Source: Vairimorpha apis BRL 01 | Lineage: Eukaryota > Microsporidia > Nosematidae | Direction: 5' to 3' | Length of the DNA stretch: 20,687 bases | Assembly (NCBI GenBank): GCA_000447185.1 | Contig: KE647367.1 | Span: 55,084 to 75,770 of the forward strand | In this document: piece after piece, positions 9,669-20,056 of the stretch | Layout of the letters: each line of letters begins with the position of its first letter | Numbering within the stretch: position 1 is the first letter of the stretch | Notes under the pieces: generated by a model | Database searches by the model: none | What the model was told of the DNA's origin: nothing | What the model saw: the letters and a program-made list of their open reading frames with translations, nothing else | Made by a program: the position numbers and the translations under genes

Positions 9669-12220
9669 AAAAAGATTACATTTTAATGGTTAATGTATTA
9701 GATTCTATTAAAATAAAAAATTTAATTATATATATAATTTCATAGATTCTTTTGATAAAAATTAGTATTTTATATAAATTAAATTTTGAAGATGATGAGT
9801 ATTAAAAATTGTTTTTCAAAAAATATGTATTGTAAGATATTAATAACAGTATTATTTTTATCGAATATTTATACAAGAATCAATTAATAATATTTTACAT
9901 TTATTATTAAATCAAATATGAACGTGTATATATTCAAAAATAACTGCAAAAATACTTTATAAGATCGATAAATTATAAAATTTTTTTATAAAGTTTACTT
10001 TATTAAATAAAATATATTCATCGTATATAATAATCTTTATATCTTCATGAAAATATGTATTGTAATAAAATTTTTGAAATCTTATATTTATATTTGTATA
10101 ATATTAATTGTTTTTTACAACTTAATAATGAAAATAAATAAAAAAATTAGGTTTAAATTGTTCAAATACGTCTTTTTAATGTGTTATTTAAATAACTTCT
10201 TAAGATAATTTGCAAGAAGCATTAAATTATTTTTTATAATACACAATTGAATATTTATTGCTAAAATTTTAACATAATTTTTCGTTTACAACTAAGAAAA
10301 TATTAATATTTCAATTTATCAAGTAATATTAGTTTTTACAAAATAAAAACGCAAATTGTTTATATTATTAATCTGTTACCAATTTTATTTTTTAGATACT
10401 AAAATAATAAAAAAATTTTACCATAACACATAATTTTTTTAGAAAGTTGTTAAAGTTTTTTTTCGGTCAATTTTTTAATATAATTGAACAACACTATTTG
10501 GAAATTTTAATAAAATAATTAAAATTTTATTCCATTTTTAAGTATGATCTATTAAATTATATAAAATTCATAACAAAATTTTAAAACAAGAAATAAATAT
10601 AAAAAGTGTTTTTTTACTAAATAAATCTATTTAAAATAAAATATTGTTTTAAAGTTTTAAATTAAAAATAATATGATCATATATATAATTAATGTATTTT
10701 TTAATAAATATAAATTTATAATTAATTCAGTTTGTTTTATATTTATTTGAAGGTTTTAAAGAATTAATATTAAAAGTTATACAAAATATTATTTCTATAT
10801 TAAAATTCTTTAAAAATATCTAAGGTTTTTCGAATTTATCTTTTAATATGAATTCATTGAAGAAAAACTACAAATTATACTATTGAATAATGATTATATG
10901 TAAGGTTAAAATTATATATGGTAAATTTAGGAAAAAAATAATAAAATATATTTTGATTATTCACTAAGTTAAAGTTTTAATTTTGTTAAAAAAATTTCTC
11001 ATTAATTTGATAAAACTTTAATATTAAAAAATGTAAAAAGTAAGAATAATTAAATGTTTTTTTTGTATTAAATAATTAAAACTTATAAAAATTAATACCT
11101 TGAGAGTTAGTTAACAAATTTAATAGTTTAACTAAAAAATTGTAATTTTAATAGTTTAAATATAAATCTATAGTTTATGTATTCTGTAAATATTATTATA
11201 TATTTATTTTTGTTAATACAAGTATATGAATAAATGTTACATAAATACCTATTATATAACATTTAAAAACTTAAATTTTAATAAATCTATATATTAAAAT
11301 TATTTACTTTAAATGGTTTGCTGAGTTGCGTTATTTATTTTATTTTTTACATAAAACATAAATAAATATCAGTTAATAAAACTAATATAAAAATTATTTT
11401 AATAATAAAAAATAATACTATCTTTTAAAATTAATTTCTAAACAATTATTGTATCGTACTTGAAAAATTACGTTTTAATAATTTATTTATATTTGTTTCA
11501 ACATATTTATATATTTAATGGATAAAATAATTATATGTTTTAAATTCAATTTGTTTTAATATAAACTTGACAATTACATTTATATGACCATAATTGTAAC
11601 TCAAAATCTAAAGCATATTGTTTCGGTTGATATACTGTTTTGATGAATGGTTATATTATGAACAATAATTATTTTATAAAAAATAATAATTATATTTTTA
11701 AAAAATCTTAACTAAGCATCGTGTTTGACATTTTTTTTACACTCAACATATCATTTTAAAAAATATGTTTAAAAAGTGAGTAAACTTTAATATTTTTTTA
11801 TATAAATAACTAAAAATACGAAATTTTAATATTCTTTATATTTACTGTATTCATAAATTTTACCAAAATAAAATAGGTATTTATTGCATTAAATATACAA
11901 AAATTCGATTAAACATTCTTTACTAAAATAATAAATAAAAAAAAGTAAGAATTTGATACTTCTTGTGTTTTCAATACATGAAAATAAAAGAAAATTTTGA
12001 TTTTTTAAAGAACTTGATATAATTGGAATTTGTTTTTTGTATTGCAAACAAAAATTTATTTGTAAAAATATAACAAATCAAAGTTTTTTTTAATATAAGT
12101 ACATTAAAAAAATGTTAAAAATTATAGTGTGGTAAATTTTTTTCTATAGTAAAAAATAATATTTTTAAAATATTATTTACTTTTATTGATTATTTTAATT
12201 ATTTTCACAAATTATAAAGT
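9669..12220. other. Long AT-rich tract, no gene seen
   Basis: About 2.5 kb of almost pure A/T sequence with stops in every frame. I see no gene, RNA, tandem repeat or element end that I can support. Confidence 0.55.
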
Positions 12221-12433
12221 ATGAATACAAAATTAACCCAAAATACACACTGCATAAAGGTAATATTAAACTACATAATAAAATTATTTTTACAAGTCCT
12301 CCCAGAAACTGATGCTTATAGAAGAACACGTCGGGTAATTTTTAATAAATATTTTATTAAATATATAAAATTTATATATCATTTTACATTTTACATTAAC
12401 AGATGTAATTTTCATATGCATTGTTTAAAATAA
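12221..12433 (+). CDS. Doubtful 70-codon ORF with a GC-rich core
   Basis: This ATG-to-TAA frame encodes mostly Ile, Phe, Lys, Asn and Tyr, as expected from AT-rich DNA read by chance. Only residues 25-40, around LPETDAYRRTRR, look different: they come from a patch of about 40 bp (near 12298-12336) close to half G+C. I recognise no family. The patch may be a scrap of a gene or element, not a sign that the whole frame is real. There are no neighbouring genes to give context. Confidence 0.12.
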   Translation: MNTKLTQNTHCIKVILNYIIKLFLQVLPETDAYRRTRRVIFNKYFIKYIKFIYHFTFYINRCNFHMHCLK

Positions 12434-12949
12434 ATCTATGTTTGTTATTAAAATCTTGGTTTTCAAATTTTAAAAATTTTTTGTGTTTTTTGTATAAACG
12501 AAACATGTATAATTTTTTAGAAGTATTGAAATAAAATAAACGCTATAAATCTATAATGCTTCAGATCAAATATGAAATAACTATAATTTACAATATGTAA
12601 GTATTACATTTTATAAAAGATGTACTTTGTTAAATTTATTAAAAAAAATCAAATAATTAATGATTTAGATTGGATATGAATTACAAAATAAAATATGTTA
12701 TATATATATATATCTTGTTATAATTTCAAAAAAATTAAAATTATCGTTAAATACAAATAATAGTTTATTTTTAATAAACTAAAATAAGTAAACATTAACA
12801 TACAATGTTTTTATGTTTTTAATAATAAATAAACTTTAAAAAATACATAATAAATTAATTTTATTTATGGATAATTTCTTTTTTTGTAGCATCTAAAATT
12901 TGTTCACTTGCAAAATTGTAAAACACTATAAGTATATGAACAATTGTAA
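12434..12949. other. AT-rich DNA, no gene seen
   Basis: The sequence is AT-rich and includes a short TA microsatellite near 12700. No coding frame or RNA is recognised. Confidence 0.5.
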
Positions 12950-13204
12950 TTAAAAAAATAATACATAAAAAAATTCAAATATATCAATAATATATTTACT
13001 ATGTTCTTTTTTAATATATAATATAAATTTAATTATAGATTTTAATTTATTTTTCAAATATTTTACAAAATCATTAGTATTGTTAAATTGATTCAGTTCT
13101 TGATAATTTTGTTCTTCTCGCTGCTGTTCTAAATCTACAAAATATTCGTTATAAAATAAAAATTCATTAAAATTTTGATTTTTCATAATATAATTAGGGT
13201 ACAT
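12950..13204 (-). CDS. Small hypothetical protein, uncertain
   Basis: An 84-codon minus-strand frame starts with ATG at 13204 and ends at 12950. Residues about 24-40 are Glu/Gln-rich (DLEQQREEQNYQELNQ), suggesting a short helix or coil. They are encoded by a slightly more GC-rich stretch near 13090-13140. The C-terminal 20 residues or so are hydrophobic and aromatic and could form a membrane segment or tail. I know no homologue. In DNA with this AT content a chance frame of this length is possible somewhere in 20 kb, so the call rests mainly on the less biased middle part. Confidence 0.25.
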   Translation of the reverse strand: MYPNYIMKNQNFNEFLFYNEYFVDLEQQREEQNYQELNQFNNTNDFVKYLKNKLKSIIKFILYIKKEHSKYIIDIFEFFYVLFF

Positions 13205-13277
13205 AAAAAAATATTTTTTAACATTTATAAAATAATTTTAAAAAATATCTCAAAATTATAATTATATTTTTATAAGA

Positions 13278-13343
13278 TTTTATAACAAATAATCTATTTA
13301 TAGGCATTGATTTTGTAACAAACAATTTATTTATAAGCTTTGT
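13278..13343. repeat. Imperfect 33-bp tandem repeat, two units
   Basis: Units at 13278-13310 and 13311-13343 share the same length and differ at about six positions. Both read TTTTxTAACAAAxAAT followed by TATTTATA. No third unit is visible. Confidence 0.6.
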
Positions 13344-13609
13344 TTTTTTTCAAAAAATTTTTAATAACATAAAAGAAATATTAATGTTAATATCACATAA
13401 ATTTTGCACAATATAAATTAATAATGCAAAGCATGAAAGTTTTCAAAATAAAAAAAATAAAATTATATATCTATTTTATTTAAAAAATTTGACAGTTTAG
13501 ATTGAAAATTTTTAAAAAAGAATTTTTTATTGTGTTATTGATATTAAAAATCTACATTTAATTATGGTATTAATCTTTATACTATTATTTTAATTATGAT
13601 ACTTTAATT

Positions 13610-13989
13610 GAATAATGTCTTTTAATATTATCAATAAATTTGTAAATAAATTTTTTATGTTTACATATTTAAATATCTTAGAATAAATCAAATAATTATA
13701 AAGTTGATTAACATATTTTAGTTTTAAACATTGATATTAAAAAATATGTGTATATGTTTTTATTGCAAATTATTTATTTTTTAGAAAAGTTTATCTCGAG
13801 AATAATGTCTTTTAATATTATCAATAAATTTGTAAATAAATTTTTTATGTTTACATATTTAAATATCTTAGAATAAATCAAATAATTATAAAGTTGATTA
13901 ACATATTTTAGTTTTAAACATTGATATTAAAAAATATGTGTATATGTTTTTATTGCAAATTATTTATTTTTTAGAAAAGTTTATCTCGA
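13610..13989. repeat. Perfect 190-bp tandem duplication
   Basis: Bases 13610-13799 recur without any difference that I can find as 13800-13989. The unit starts GAATAATGTCT and ends TTATCTCGA. Outside the two units the similarity stops at once. There is no coding sequence in the unit. Perfect identity in such AT-rich DNA means a very recent duplication or an assembly duplicate. Confidence 0.92.
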
Positions 13990-15633
13990 ATTTTTTTTAA
14001 TATATTTATTCTGTTTTTTGTCAATGATTATAAAATATTACTTTATTAGATTAAACACAATCAATTATTTTTTAAACAGATTTTTTTAAAGTTTTAATGT
14101 ATTATTTTAATAAAGCTAAACAGTTTATAAATTAAATTTTAATGGTAAGTTTCAAAGTACAAAGACTATATTAATTTTTTTTAATAATATATAGTAATTT
14201 TATATTATATATGTATAGGAACTAAATAAACTTAGTTGAACTAGTCTGAAATTAGTTTATATTTTCAAATAAAACATACAAATTGGAACATTATACTATA
14301 ATTATTACTTTTATTTAAACATACTGTGTTTTATCATTAAAAAATATAAATTTTTAATCAATATTAAGAAAATAATTTTATCGCTTACGTAACTGTTTTT
14401 TATAATAATAAAAATCATAATTTATATATTAATTTTTTAAAATAAATAATGGTTCATTTGTAAAACATGGTTCATTTAATCAATTGAAATCTGCATGATT
14501 GTTATTAGGATTTTAAATATAACATAAATTATCCAATATATCTACTTCTATTTTTTATCTTGTTATAATTTATATAATGTGATAAACTCATATATATATA
14601 TATATTTCTTTTACTAATAAAATATTGAAAGAAACTTAATTATTTTTATATAATTTGATTATATTAACAGTAAACTTTTAATTATAATTAAAATTTTTTT
14701 ATTCGAGTCAAAATTGATAATTTATTTAAATATAACGTTTTTATTTTTTTTATTATATCAAAAATATATTATAATGACTTAATATATTTAAATATTTAAA
14801 TGCAGAAAAATAAAAAAAATACAAACAATATAAACTTTTTAAAATACAGGTTCATGTTAAAATATTTTAATTTATTTTATAAATTTGAATCATTGATATA
14901 CAAATTAACATTATTTTTTAGAATTTTAATATATTTTATAAACTATATAATAGACGTAAAATAAGATAGAGAATTAATAAAATTAATAATTTAAATTACA
15001 GCATCATATAATATTTAAATAAAACTAAATTAAAAACATTTTTCTTATTTATTATATAAGTTCAATAAACTTAAACTATAATCAATACATTCATATAAAG
15101 TAATAAAATAAAATTTTTAATTTATATATAACATAGAAGATGAAATTAAAAAATATTAAAACAAAAATAATGTAAATCTCCTATTATAAAGTTTTTTATC
15201 ATGTTTATAAATAAGTAAATGGAAAAACTATTAAGTAAAGCAAAAAAAAACATTTTTTATATGTTTAACGGTCTAAAATATTAATATAAATATTTTAATT
15301 TTTATAAATTATGTTTAAATGATTTAAACTTCAATGAATTATTTTTCATTTAAATTTATAGATTTCGAAGATAAAAAACGAAAGGATTACCATAATATTA
15401 ATTAAGCAAGAGTAAATAAATTTAAATTTTGAAATAAAATTTCGACAAAAAGTTAATAAAATGCATAAATTATTTTTACATAATCATATTAGATCAAAAA
15501 TATTTAAAAATAGAAAGTAAATGAGTTTTAAATATTTTAAATTAAGACTATTTTTAAATTGAAAAATAATTTTTTTTAGTAAAACTTGAATAATATAATA
15601 AGTTTACTTTTTAAAATAAATATTAAATAATTA
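13990..15633. other. AT-rich DNA, no gene seen
   Basis: About 1.6 kb of AT-rich sequence with a TA microsatellite near 14592-14606. I see no supported gene or RNA. It ends at the target-site duplication of element B. Confidence 0.5.
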
Positions 15634-15638
15634 TATAT
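15634..15638. other. Target-site duplication of element B, left copy
   Basis: TATAT directly precedes the TG of the 5' LTR and matches 19736-19740 exactly. Five bases is the usual length for Ty3/gypsy insertion. The site is AT-rich, so chance cannot be excluded from these five bases alone. Confidence 0.75.
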
Positions 15639-15894
15639 TGTGATAAATAATTACCACAATTATTAATAATTTTACAATTGTTTATTTTTTAATTTAGCAT
15701 ATTAATTTATCACTTGTTTTGTTTATTTCTAGAAACAAAAAAGTATAAATACAAATTGACCCTTAACCGATATACAATTACGACTGTTATGAATATGAAG
15801 AGATGTATGAGCCAAAACAAAGAGAAAAACTATCAAATAAAGAGTTTTTTAGAGTTATATTTTAAATACGGGTTGCTCCCGTCAAAACACGTCA
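15639..15894 (+). repeat. Element B 5' LTR (256 bp)
   Basis: This is a direct repeat of 19480-19735, starting TGTG and ending GTCA. The first 20 bases form an imperfect inverted repeat (TGTGATAA / TTACCACA). A TATA-like box lies at 15744-15750 and the Gag start codon at 15789, so the last 106 bases are protein-coding. I find no TGG-initial primer binding site just after the LTR. Confidence 0.92.
15744..15750 (+). promoter_or_regulatory. Candidate TATA box in the 5' LTR
   Basis: TATAAAT sits 45 bases upstream of the Gag ATG at 15789. It is kept as TATAAAA at the same place in the 3' LTR. In such AT-rich DNA a TATA match is weak evidence; the position inside the LTR before the first codon is what supports it. 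Confidence 0.4.
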
Positions 15895-16906
15895 TTTTAA
15901 ATTCAAAGACGGAATTACGAAACGAAAAAGTTAAAAACAGACATTACGCCGAAAGTGACTATATTGAACTGGAGAAACACATTCCAGGTACAGGCGTTAC
16001 ATTAAAAGAAAAATTTTAAAAATATCGAATATTTCCTTGGACATTACATATAAACATTTGAACCAGTTCGAAGAAATTGCAATGACAAATAAATGGACAG
16101 ATGAACAGATGGCTCTTATATACCATAGTTTAATTCTAGATCAAAGAAAAGAAGAACTACCCAAGGATTCTTTTTTAAAATTAAGAATAGCCATATTGAA
16201 CATACTTTATCCCGTCGAAAATAAAAGGAAAATTATGAGAAATCTGGATAATACAACCCAGATCAAATATTCAAGTATAAAGGAATATAAAGAAATGATT
16301 GAAAAGAGATTATTAGAATATAATCACGTTTGTAAATTAAAAAAGTGGGAGAACTTAAATAAATTTGAAGAAGTCTTCATTAAAGGATTAGGAGACTACA
16401 CCCATTTAGAACTAACCAAGCTCAATGTAATAAACAATAAAGTTAACGATATATATGACTATTTAATCCAATTAGAATGCGAACTGATTTCCAATGGATC
16501 AAAGATAAAATCACAACAACAAACTATAACAGAGAATCCAAAATCTGAAACAAATAAAAAATGGTGCAGCTTACACAAAATGAATTACAGTCACGACACA
16601 AGAAACTGTAATACTCTAAAAGACAAAACTAAAAAAGGTGCATTGAACGAAGCGATAAATAAAAATTTAATAATTCAAGAAATTTCCCAGGAGATCAAAG
16701 ATGTAGTCGTTGAAGGGAAAATTGGAAACGAAAGGATCGAACTGATAATTGATACAGGATCTAAGAGAAACTACGTGAATATCAATGAGGTAGAGAGGTT
16801 AAGACTTATAACTAAAGAATGCAAATCTATTAAGACAGTATTTGGGAATGGAGATGTTAAAGAGTGCAAACATCTAGTAAATATCAAGTTAAGTTTCAAA
16901 CAATGA
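15789..16906 (+). pseudogene. Element B Gag and protease, frame-broken
   Basis: The first ATG (15789) lies inside the 5' LTR. The upstream frame is open even before it, from 15714, but the LTR promoter-like box favours 15789. This frame ends at a TAA at 16017-16019. The gag body continues in another frame that is open from 15968, overlapping by about 50 bases, so one indel or a frameshift event joins them. In the 289-residue segment counted from 16037, residues 1-160 are helical and gag-like. A zinc knuckle C-x2-H-x5-H-x4-C falls at residues 177-191, and an aspartic protease motif IIDTGS at 237-242. A TGA at 16904-16906 interrupts the protease. The same frame then continues with a typical protease end (LLGNEFL near 16957-16977). 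Intact relatives form the particle and cut the polyprotein. Confidence 0.85.
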
Positions 16907-18576
16907 CATTACAATGTATCATTCTATGTATTAGATGAAACGCCCATAAACTATCTTCTTGGAAATGAATTCTTAAATAAAAATAACGCGCTATTAGATT
17001 ATGAAAATAGATGCTTGAGGATTAACAATGAAATTATATGTTTTAAAGGTAATGAGAGAGAAACAGAAGAGGTTCTAGACGAGATATTGGTGAAAAATAT
17101 AGGAGTTGCAGAAGGTGATCAAAGTATAATTAAAATGTTTAAACTCTACTATAAGAACAACAATAAGTTTAAGTATTTTTTAGGGGAAAAGGCCTCATTT
17201 TCACTCGAGAAGAGTGTTAATATCAAAAATAAAATATCCTACTCAGTACCGCCCAAGCTTGTGGACCAATCAAAACTAGAAATTAAAAGACTACTTGCGG
17301 AAGATATAATAGAAAAAAGTCATTCCAACATTATAAGCCCTGCATTCTTCATAAAGAAAAAGAATGGGGACCTTAAATTAGTAGTAGATTATAGAGAGGT
17401 AAATAAATGTATAAGAGATGATCCCTGGGTCATTCCCAACATAGAAGAGTCTATAATTAGAATAGGGTCCAAAGAATATTTTAGTCAAATTGATTTAAGC
17501 AACGGGTTCAACCAAATTAGAATAGAAGAAGAGAGTAAGGAACTCACATCGTTTTTTCTATTAGGCCAACAATGGCAATACAAGAGAGTTCCATTCGGAA
17601 TTAAAACAGGCCCCAAAATATTCCAAAGATACATATCAAATTTGCTAGGAGACATAGATGATATAACTTTCTACAGCAAAACTATAGAGGATCACAGAAA
17701 AACATTATTATTAGTACTAAAAAGATTATATGAAAATAGAGTAAAAATCAACTTTGAAAAAACGAAATTATTTTGCAAGGAAATAAATGTCTTGGGATAC
17801 AAAATAAATAAAGAAGGAATATTTCCTAAAACAGAGTATTTACACAATAAAATATTTTCGAAAGAAATACAAACTAAAAGAGAATTGCAGCAATTAGTAG
17901 GAGTATTAAACTGGTATCGTAAATTCATACCAGATATGTCAAGAAAGCTGCATAAAATAACTGATATGTTGAAGAACAAACATGGAAAAATTATGTTAGA
18001 TAACGAAATGAAACGCCAAATTATAGAAATGAGAAAGTTTATCAGAGAGAATTACAAGTTATCTTTTCCCGACTATACGAGGAAATTTACACTTCACTGT
18101 GATGCCAGTGATATTGGTTTAGGTAGCGTACTAACCCAAGAAGGAAACATAATTGGTTACTACAGCAAAAAATTCAGTGGGTCAGAATTAAATTATACAA
18201 TAGTAGAAAAAGAATATCTAGCGATTGTATTATCCATGATAAAGTTCAAAAATATAATACAAGGATCATATGTGGAGGTGTTTACAGATAGCAGAAATTG
18301 CGTGTTTGAAAATAAAAAAATACCTCTAGAATTGCCCGCTGGAAACTTATAATGAACGGTTATAATTATGACATTAAACACATAGATGGAAATAAAAATA
18401 ACGTTGCTGACGCACTATCAAGATGTTATATAGCTACAGAAACAGAAAGTTACGAGGACCAAATTTCAAAGCAACTGGAAGAAATTAGAAAAAAATATTG
18501 TTTACATGATACAACAGGACAACTCGTGAAAGATAGCTATAATAAAATTAAATTGAAAAACAATAAAATAAAGTAA
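16907..18576 (+). pseudogene. Element B reverse transcriptase and RNase H, broken
   Basis: The frame stays open from the TGA at 16904 to 18352. Counting from codon 17015: RT fingers with KKKNGDLKLVVDYREVN (residues 114-130), motif A with the catalytic Asp in YFSQIDLSNGF (Asp160), and motif B VPFGIKTGP (192-200). At motif C only I-D-D remains (214-216), directly after LLGD. The usual aromatic residue and the beta-strand before it are missing, so roughly seven residues appear deleted. RNase H follows with HCDAS (Asp363), VEKEYLA (Glu399) and FTDS (Asp425). A one-base loss near 18325 ends this frame at 18352. Reading resumes in the next frame through a clear RNase H end (HIDGNKNNVADALSR) to a TAA at 18574-18576. 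Intact relatives copy the element RNA; this copy lacks a complete active site. Confidence 0.9.
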
Positions 18577-19468
18577 TTTTTAAGAAGAGTACACAAATTA
18601 AGTGAACATAGAGGAGTTAGTAGCTTGTACAACAATTTAAAAAGTACTACACTATAAAAAATTTAGCTGTCGAAATTAAGCAGATCATCAGACAGTGCAG
18701 GACGTGTGGAAAATTTAAAACAAAACACAATTTCAAATATATTAAAAGCAATATAATAGAAAACAAACCTTTTTACAAAATAAGGACAGATATATACGGA
18801 CCATTCAGTATGAAAAATTTCGAATCTTCAGAAAGGAAAGAGTCAGGATACATCCTGACTATCACGGATATATTTTCAAGATTTACAAAACTCTATTTCG
18901 TTAACTATATTGACTCACAATCAATAATTAAAGGAATTAATAAATGGATTGAACAGTATGGTAAACCAAGAGTAATAGTTTCAGACAACGGAAGACAATA
19001 TGTCAGTAGAGAGACAAAAAAATTCATGAAAAAACATAACATTCAACACAATGTGATTCCTATATACACACCCAGCTCGAACGGAATTTCTGAGGCAATA
19101 AATAAGACGATTTCATTCGTGTTGAGTATTAGTAAAGGAAAAAAATTAAGGATATCATAATGCGAATCGAAAAAGCGATTAACACCAATTATAATAGAAG
19201 CATAAAGGCATCTCCTTTGTCAATAATTAGGAAATACAATCTATACGATCCCTTTAATACAAAAATCGAATTTAAATACCCATTTAAAGAAAACAAAATA
19301 AATTATGTTAAAGTTGGTGATTATTGTAGAGAGAAATTATATGGTGCAAAAAAGTTAGAGCCTAAGTATAGCGGATACAAAGAAGTGGTGATGGTAAGCA
19401 GAAAAGGATATTGGGTAAAACTTAAGGGAAATAGGAGTTGGACTCATATCAAAAATTTGAAAATGTGA
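18577..19468 (+). pseudogene. Element B integrase, broken into three frames
   Basis: The zinc-binding domain starts right after the TAA at 18576, in the same frame, with H-x4-H (His at 18592 and 18607). The frame then fails near 18650, and the C-x2-C pair (18696 and 18705) lies in another. That frame holds the catalytic core: Asp at 18789 (TDIYGPF), Asp at 18984 (VSDNGRQY) and Glu at 19092 (GISEA), with exactly 35 residues between the second Asp and Glu. All three catalytic residues are kept. A shift in the A7 run at 19139-19145 moves reading to the frame 19160-19468, which carries the C-terminal domain (KLEPKYSGYKEVV, then RSWTHIKNLKM) and ends with TGA just 11 bases before the 3' LTR. The family role is cDNA integration. 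Confidence 0.9.
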
Positions 19469-19479
19469 GACGGGTAGTC

Positions 19480-19735
19480 TGTGGTAAATAATTACCACAA
19501 TTATTAATAATTTTACAATTGTTTTTTTTTAATTTATCATTTTTAATTTATCACTTGTTTTGTTTATTTCCAGAAACAAAAAAGTATAAAAACAAATTTA
19601 CCCTTAACCGATATACAATTACGACTGTTATGAATATGAAGAAATGTATGAGCCAAAACAAAGAGAAAGACCATCAAATAAAGAGTTTTTTAGAGTTATA
19701 TTTTAAACACGGGTCGCTCCCGTCAAAACACGTCA
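19480..19735 (+). repeat. Element B 3' LTR (256 bp)
   Basis: Starts TGTGGTAA and ends GTCA, with the same length as the 5' copy. The first 20 bases hold a perfect 8-base inverted repeat with a 4-base spacer. The Gag N-terminus is repeated here from the ATG at 19630. Differences from the 5' LTR in this coding part include five that change an amino acid, consistent with neutral drift since insertion. Confidence 0.92.
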
Positions 19736-19740
19736 TATAT
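19736..19740. other. Target-site duplication of element B, right copy
   Basis: TATAT follows the CA end of the 3' LTR and matches 15634-15638. Confidence 0.75.
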
Positions 19741-20056
19741 ATTTTCAGTAAAGCTGAATTTTTTTAATATTAAAAGTAATAATCTAAGGTATTGGTGTTA
19801 ACATTTTTATTAGTATTGTTGTCAATTCTCATGTAGTTTAAATGTTTGCACATTCTTGAAATTTTTACTTTATTTATGTAAATATTTAAACTCACCATTT
19901 AATTTATTTTTTAATATTAATAATAAAAATATATAATAAAGGTCAAATTAAATATTTGTTGTGATAAAGTATCTCATACTTTATTTTATACAATTTAATA
20001 TTTTTATATGTATCCACTCCCTTCTAAAATTTGAACCATTTTTGTTTTTGTTCATA
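19741..20056. other. AT-rich DNA, no gene seen
   Basis: Flanking AT-rich sequence right of element B. A 10-base inverted repeat (TGAACCATTT near 20033 and AAATGGTTCA near 20067) lies at its right end. No gene is recognised. Confidence 0.45.

Larger units (their letters stand above)
15639..19735 (+). mobile_element. Ty3/gypsy LTR retrotransposon (element B), recent but inactivated
   Basis: A 4,097-bp element with 256-bp LTRs at both ends and a TATAT target duplication. The order gag, zinc knuckle, protease, RT, RNase H, integrase is that of Ty3/gypsy elements. The protease and RT are read in the same frame as the gag body, so the ancestor may have made one long Gag-Pol protein. I count seven lesions: a frame change between 15968 and 16019, TGA at 16904, loss over RT motif C near 17654, a shift near 18325, TAA at 18574, a shift near 18650, and a shift in the A7 run at 19139-19145. 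The LTRs differ at about 14 positions in my alignment (about 5 percent). GC content is clearly above the flanks. Its coding sequence differs widely from element A, so the two belong to separate lineages. Confidence 0.95.

Noticed and set aside
12256..12296. Short intron (GTAATATT to TACAAG) inside the 12221 frame
   Set aside because: The 3' end lacks the usual AG context after a pyrimidine tract and branch site, and the host frame itself is doubtful.
12700..14606. TA microsatellites near 12700 and 14592
   Set aside because: They are only about 14-16 bases long and expected at this base composition.
15968..16019. Programmed -1 frameshift between the two gag frames of element B
   Set aside because: The overlap has A and T runs, but I find no heptamer in the right phase. 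The first frame would end after only about 76 codons, an unlikely place for a regulated shift. An indel is simpler.
17692..18381. Minus-strand frames within element B (17692-17979, 18193-18381)
   Set aside because: These are shadows of the RT and RNase H coding sequence.
19740..19770. Hairpin followed by a T run (TTCAG / CTGAA) resembling a bacterial terminator
   Set aside because: The context is eukaryotic, the stem is only five pairs, and T runs are everywhere here.
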